DNA of 64,000 nt, from assembly GCA_003762715.1 (NCBI GenBank), contig RIBJ01000039.1, positions 1-64,000 of the forward strand, given 5' to 3'. The position numbers and the translations under genes were made by a program. This DNA is from Muribaculaceae bacterium Isolate-104 (HZI) (GTDB lineage Bacteria; Bacteroidota; Bacteroidia; Bacteroidales; Muribaculaceae). The notes beneath the pieces are model-generated. The model was given only the letters and a program-made list of their open reading frames with translations, searched no databases and was not told the origin of the DNA. This document shows, in pieces, positions 60,191 to 64,000 of the stretch (position 1 is the first letter of the stretch; each line of letters starts with the position of its first letter).

Positions 60191-63187
60191 TTAGAATGTA
60201 ACCTGAACACCACCGGTAAATGTGAATGTTGCGGGATACTGCCATGCGATTTCACCGCTTGAGTATGTTTCGGGGTTGTAGCCCACAAAGTCAGAAGCAG
60301 TCCATGTGTGTACGTTGTCAAATGTGGTGTAGAAACGAACTTTCTGCATGAATGCCTTGCGTGTTACCTTAGCAGGAAGAGTATATCCGAAAGTGATGTT
60401 GCTCAGGCGCAGGTAGCTGCCGTTCATCAGCCAGCGGGTAGATGTACCCATAGTCGAATATGGGTCTCCTTGAATGTACTGCGGATATTTTGCATTTGGA
60501 TTCTCAGGTGTCCATGAGTTGTCAGCTACAATTTGCAGAGGCGTTCTCTGACTCATGCCCCAGCCTGTGAATGAGTGACCGGTATCCATTACCTTGTTGC
60601 CGAGACGATAGTTGAACTGCATTGCGAGGTCAAAGCCGTAAGCGTTGGCATTGACTCCGAACGCGCCGAATACCTTGGGTTCCGCACTGCCGACATAGCG
60701 TTTGGCTGCAGATGCTAAATTTTCAGTCAGCTCGTCACCCTCCTCGTTAAGATAGTACTGAGCCTTACCGTTTTCGGGATTAACTCCCGCGTACTCGGGC
60801 ATATAGAACTGACGATAAGGGCGTCCCTCCTCAATAATAGAGTATGTACCTTCGATTGAACCGTCAGCGAGCTTTATAACCTTGTTTTTGTTCCATGTGA
60901 TGTTTGCAAACACATTTACTATCACATCGTTGTTTGAGTAAACCGCGCTGTTTGCACCGAACTCTATACCGGTGTTGCGCATTTTGCCGATGTTTTTGTA
61001 TGTTGATGACAAACCCGTTGTGTAGGAAAGGGGCACTTTGTAGAGAGCGTCATCGGTATCGTCGTTGTAGAAGTCGAAAGTGAATGTGGCGCGGTTGAAA
61101 ATTGTAAAGTCAAAGCCTACATCAAATTTCTTTGATGTCTCCCATGTAAGTTCGGGGTTTGCAATCTGCGAGGGCACTATACCGGGAGAACCTGCATAGT
61201 TGAAGCCTGTGGCATAGAAACCACGCGCTGCATAAACCGAGGGCAAGCTTTGGTTACCTACAGTACCGTAGCTTACGCGGAGGGCTGCGTTGGTAATCGC
61301 GGTATTGCCTTTGAGGAATGCTTCTTCGCTGATGCGCCACTTGCCACCGACGCTCCAGAAGTTACCCCAACGGTGCTTTGAGCCGAATACAGAGCTGCCG
61401 TCGCGACGATAGGAAGCAGACAGGTAGTAGCGGCTTGCATAGCTGTAGTGGAAGTCGCCGAAATATGAAGCTAGGCGGCTTTCATTTTTATAATACTGGC
61501 TGTCATTCCATGCGCCTGCGGTAGCAAGGTCGCGCATTCCCTGATCTGCAAACGGGAAATCATAACCACAATAATATTCATACCAGTAGTTGCGGCGCTG
61601 CATTTCCTGTCCGAGGAGCAAATCGATTGTGTGGTCGCCGAAAGTCTTGTTCCAACCTATGGTGTTGGTCCATGTAAGTGTGGTAGTACGGGAGTTATAC
61701 TGCTGACCGAGACCGTTGTAATTCATGCCCTGAGGATTGTATATAGCACTCCAGTAGTTGTACTGGCGCTGATCCATCATGTTCACGCCGAAGTTGGTCT
61801 TAGCCCAGATGCCGTAGCCGAAATCGACACGCAGCCAGGGGTTGGCAACAAGAGTCTGGTTATTTACCTTGTTGAGGTCGCCGAGATCGGGATCCATAAC
61901 CGCGAGAGGGTTGTAGCTGATGGGATTATAAATACGATCCGCACCGGTTCCTACATAAGGAGCGTCCATAGGAGTCATTGCCGATACAGCAGCGGTAAGA
62001 GGAGAGCTCATTGTTCCGTTGGTAGATGCAGAAAAACTCTGGTTGTCAGAGTAGCTATATGAAGAGTTGATGCCGACACTGAGGAACTTGTACTTGGTGT
62101 CAAGGTTGATACGACCTGAATAGCGTTTGTTGTTTGAACCGATAACAAGACCGTCAGCATCGTTGTAGCCGAGGCTTACAAAATAATTTGTAGTACCGAC
62201 AGTACCGTTAAAAGCAAGGTTATAGTCAGCATAATAGCCTTTGCGGGTTATCACATCAATCCAGTCGGTATTTGTAACGCCGTCCCAGTCAAAGTAATTC
62301 ACATAATATTCACGTCCAGCCTCAACACTTGGAACCATACCTCTGTTATAACGTCCGAGTGCAAACAGATCTATTGTAGTGGCAGCGTCGGCATACTTCA
62401 TATTGTTGTTTGCCATAGAGGTGAAGCCCTGACGGGTTTCGAAAGTGACGTTGAGCTTGCTCTGACCTCCTTTTTTGGTGGTGATGACAATAACGCCGTT
62501 TGCAGCGCGGCTACCGTAGATAGCAGTGGCTGCAGCGTCCTTGAGCACTGTAACGCTCTCAATATCGGCAGGGTTGTAAGCCGACATCGGGTCAAAATAG
62601 TTGTTGTTGCTGCTCATGTCATCATAATCGGAGTTTACAGGCACGCCGTCAATAACGTACAGCGGCTGAGAAGAGCTGCTGAGCGAACCCATACCACGCA
62701 CGTACACACTGCCCCACTGACCGGGCGCGCTGGTTGAGTTGTTGTACTGGAAGCCTGTAACCTGACCTTCGAGCGACTTAACGAAGTTTACATCGCTCTT
62801 GCGGTCTACCACCTCGCCGTTTACAATAGAAGCCGCGCCGGTAAAGGCAGCCTTGCGGGTTGCGCCGTAGCCGGTAACGACAACTTCGTCAAGCACGTTT
62901 TCGCTCTCTTCCATGAGGATGCGCATGTTTGACTTGACGTCGACAGTGACGGGGTACATTCCGATGAAAGACACCTCAATGCGCTTTACGGTGCTCGGAA
63001 TTGTGAGAGTGAACTCACCGTTGGCATCAGTCATAGTACCGATGGCGGTGCCCTGAGCCTTGACAGTGGCGCCGATTACCGGCTCTTCGTCGCTCGCCTG
63101 AAGCACCACTCCCCTGACATTCAATGTCTGGGCGGACGCTGTGAGCGCTACTACCACAGTCACAAGTAGTAAAAGAAACTTTTTCAT
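60191..63187 (-). CDS. SusC/RagA-family TonB-linked outer membrane receptor
   Basis: The 998-residue protein has a signal peptide (MKKFLLLLVTVVVALTASA), a carboxypeptidase-D-like domain (LNVRGVVLQASDEEPVIGAT), the SusC TonB-box and plug (LDEVVVTGYGATRKAAFTGA, PLYVIDGVP, VTVLKDAAATAIYGSRAANG) and a barrel ending FTFTGGVQVTF. It imports a ligand with its SusD partner. No sigma/anti-sigma or glycoside hydrolase gene lies in the visible neighbourhood, so the substrate is unknown. Confidence 0.96.
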   Translation of the reverse strand: MKKFLLLLVTVVVALTASAQTLNVRGVVLQASDEEPVIGATVKAQGTAIGTMTDANGEFTLTIPSTVKRIEVSFIGMYPVTVDVKSNMRILMEESENVLDEVVVTGYGATRKAAFTGAASIVNGEVVDRKSDVNFVKSLEGQVTGFQYNNSTSAPGQWGSVYVRGMGSLSSSSQPLYVIDGVPVNSDYDDMSSNNNYFDPMSAYNPADIESVTVLKDAAATAIYGSRAANGVIVITTKKGGQSKLNVTFETRQGFTSMANNNMKYADAATTIDLFALGRYNRGMVPSVEAGREYYVNYFDWDGVTNTDWIDVITRKGYYADYNLAFNGTVGTTNYFVSLGYNDADGLVIGSNNKRYSGRINLDTKYKFLSVGINSSYSYSDNQSFSASTNGTMSSPLTAAVSAMTPMDAPYVGTGADRIYNPISYNPLAVMDPDLGDLNKVNNQTLVANPWLRVDFGYGIWAKTNFGVNMMDQRQYNYWSAIYNPQGMNYNGLGQQYNSRTTTLTWTNTIGWNKTFGDHTIDLLLGQEMQRRNYWYEYYCGYDFPFADQGMRDLATAGAWNDSQYYKNESRLASYFGDFHYSYASRYYLSASYRRDGSSVFGSKHRWGNFWSVGGKWRISEEAFLKGNTAITNAALRVSYGTVGNQSLPSVYAARGFYATGFNYAGSPGIVPSQIANPELTWETSKKFDVGFDFTIFNRATFTFDFYNDDTDDALYKVPLSYTTGLSSTYKNIGKMRNTGIEFGANSAVYSNNDVIVNVFANITWNKNKVIKLADGSIEGTYSIIEEGRPYRQFYMPEYAGVNPENGKAQYYLNEEGDELTENLASAAKRYVGSAEPKVFGAFGVNANAYGFDLAMQFNYRLGNKVMDTGHSFTGWGMSQRTPLQIVADNSWTPENPNAKYPQYIQGDPYSTMGTSTRWLMNGSYLRLSNITFGYTLPAKVTRKAFMQKVRFYTTFDNVHTWTASDFVGYNPETYSSGEIAWQYPATFTFTGGVQVTF

Positions 63188-63267
63188 ACTTAAGAAAATG
63201 TGTAAAATTAAATATGTGTAATGTGCGGAAATACTGTACCGGTGTGTGACGGCTGATAAATCCGATT

Positions 63268-63312
63268 CAAAGGTATGAAATGTATTTTAAAACTTATTAA
63301 CTACCCCCCCCC
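63268..63312 (-). promoter_or_regulatory. SusC promoter with an upstream poly-C/G tract
   Basis: On the minus strand TACCTTTG (63275-63268) is a perfect -7 box, about 80 nt before the ATG. A run of nine C (63304-63312; nine G on the minus strand) lies 28 nt upstream of it, close to where the -33 element would be. No TTTG is found at the standard distance. Confidence 0.5.
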
Positions 63313-63400
63313 ATTTTAATGAATTTTATCTTCTACAAAGACGAATGCAAATTATTGTAAACGAAAATTTCGTTTACACCTTATATATAATATAGTCCAA

Positions 63401-64000
63401 TCAGAACGCAGCCCTCGCAGCAGCGAGGGTGTCGGGCTTGCCGATGTCAAACCAGCGGTGAGCTATCGCAGGCACAAATGCCCTGATGTCAAGAGCTTCG
63501 CAATTTTCGGCATAAAAAGGGGTAGTAGAGAACACCCGCCCCACAGCCGACGCATGGCGCTCCAGCAGAGGGAATACGGCGGGACTGACCACTGATACCC
63601 CTCCGAACGCAAGCGGCGAAAGACCGGCAACATCAAGACCGGCGGGTATGGAGGCGGAGCCGTCTGCCCTACTCCAGCCACGGAGACGCAAAGTGCTGTC
63701 AAACATAAAATGGCGCGATGTGGGTCTGTGCTGAGACAGCAGGGTTACATCGGCACCGCTGTGACGGTGGGCGGCAACAATGTCGCCAATCGGCATGTCG
63801 GTCATAATGTCGGCATTGTGCACAATAAAAGGCTCGCCCCCGTCAAGCCAACTGCGCGCGGCGAGAATGCCGCCGCCGGTATCAAGCAGGCACTCACTCT
63901 CGTCACTTATATGAATATCCATGCCGAAACAGGAGCGCGATTCAAGAAAGGCGCGTATCTGCTCCGGAAAATGGTGAACATTTACCACTGCCTCACACAC
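63401..64000 (-). CDS. Nucleotidyltransferase (sugar-1-phosphate type), cut by window edge
   Basis: The visible 199 residues lack the N-terminus; the GTG at 64000 is almost certainly an internal Val codon. LLDTGGGILAARSWL, PFIVHNADIMTDMPIGDI, and FGGVSVVSP match the Rossmann-type nucleotidyltransferase family that includes MurNAc-1-phosphate uridylyltransferase (MurU) and HddC. The signature GxGTRL should lie beyond the window. It probably activates a sugar phosphate for cell-wall or surface polysaccharide synthesis. Confidence 0.82.
   Translation of the reverse strand: MCEAVVNVHHFPEQIRAFLESRSCFGMDIHISDESECLLDTGGGILAARSWLDGGEPFIVHNADIMTDMPIGDIVAAHRHSGADVTLLSQHRPTSRHFMFDSTLRLRGWSRADGSASIPAGLDVAGLSPLAFGGVSVVSPAVFPLLERHASAVGRVFSTTPFYAENCEALDIRAFVPAIAHRWFDIGKPDTLAAARAAF

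Noticed and set aside
58640-63187. A complete polysaccharide utilisation locus
   Set aside because: Only the SusC/SusD pair is present. No glycoside hydrolase, sulfatase, or sigma/anti-sigma gene lies within the visible flanks.

Overview
The window comes from a Bacteroidales genome. The evidence is a SusC/SusD pair, promoters of the TAnnTTTG type, genes without Shine-Dalgarno sites, a tmRNA whose tag ends GENNYALAA, and a CTnDOT-like conjugation system. A gut family such as Muribaculaceae is plausible, but this is inferred from gene content only.

Bases 1 to about 50,600 are most of an integrative conjugative element (ICE); its left end lies outside the window. The minus strand from 83 to 14,788 holds the transfer operon, traA to traQ in CTnDOT order. 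It encodes a VirB4-like ATPase (TraG), VirB2/B3/B6-like parts (TraE, TraF, TraJ), outer-complex proteins (TraK, TraM, TraN, TraO), a lipoprotein and a primase. A repeat-rich gap with a candidate oriT (14.9-15.86 kb) separates this from mobA-mobB-mobC on the plus strand; mobC carries a 1-nt frameshift. RteC-like and RteB-like regulators follow, with the stub of a second, truncated RteB. At the right end (44.5-50.2 kb) are a helicase/methylase, a DUF1896 protein, a topoisomerase-like protein, DUF3945 and HTH proteins, and the ICE integrase. The ICE ends just outside the terminator of ssrA.

The cargo at 22.6-33.3 kb is a phosphate-acquisition cassette, placed where CTnDOT relatives often carry antibiotic-resistance and rteA/rteB genes. 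It encodes a purple-acid-phosphatase-like enzyme, a TonB-dependent receptor, a PhoB/PhoR-like two-component system, methylglyoxal synthase, a Pit transporter with a C-terminal PhoU-like domain, a PhoU-like membrane-anchored protein and a phosphate-selective porin (OprP/OprO type). The promoters of its four transcription units share an 11-bp-phased upstream architecture at a fixed distance from the -7 box, most clearly in three of them. It reads as a self-contained mobile pho regulon.

A second, 5.1-kb element (35,177-40,267) with its own complete tyrosine integrase is inserted inside the ICE's large helicase/methylase gene and splits it in two. It carries a two-repeat ExoX-C/DUF3820-like protein, a lipoprotein, a secreted protein, over 1 kb of structured non-coding DNA and a multi-hairpin leader.

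From 50.7 kb rightwards is ordinary chromosome: ssrA, an NhaC antiporter, the glyA-lgt-bioD-exonuclease operon, pyrB-pyrI-flavin reductase, a SusC/SusD locus with a C9 tract upstream, and a nucleotidyltransferase cut by the window edge.
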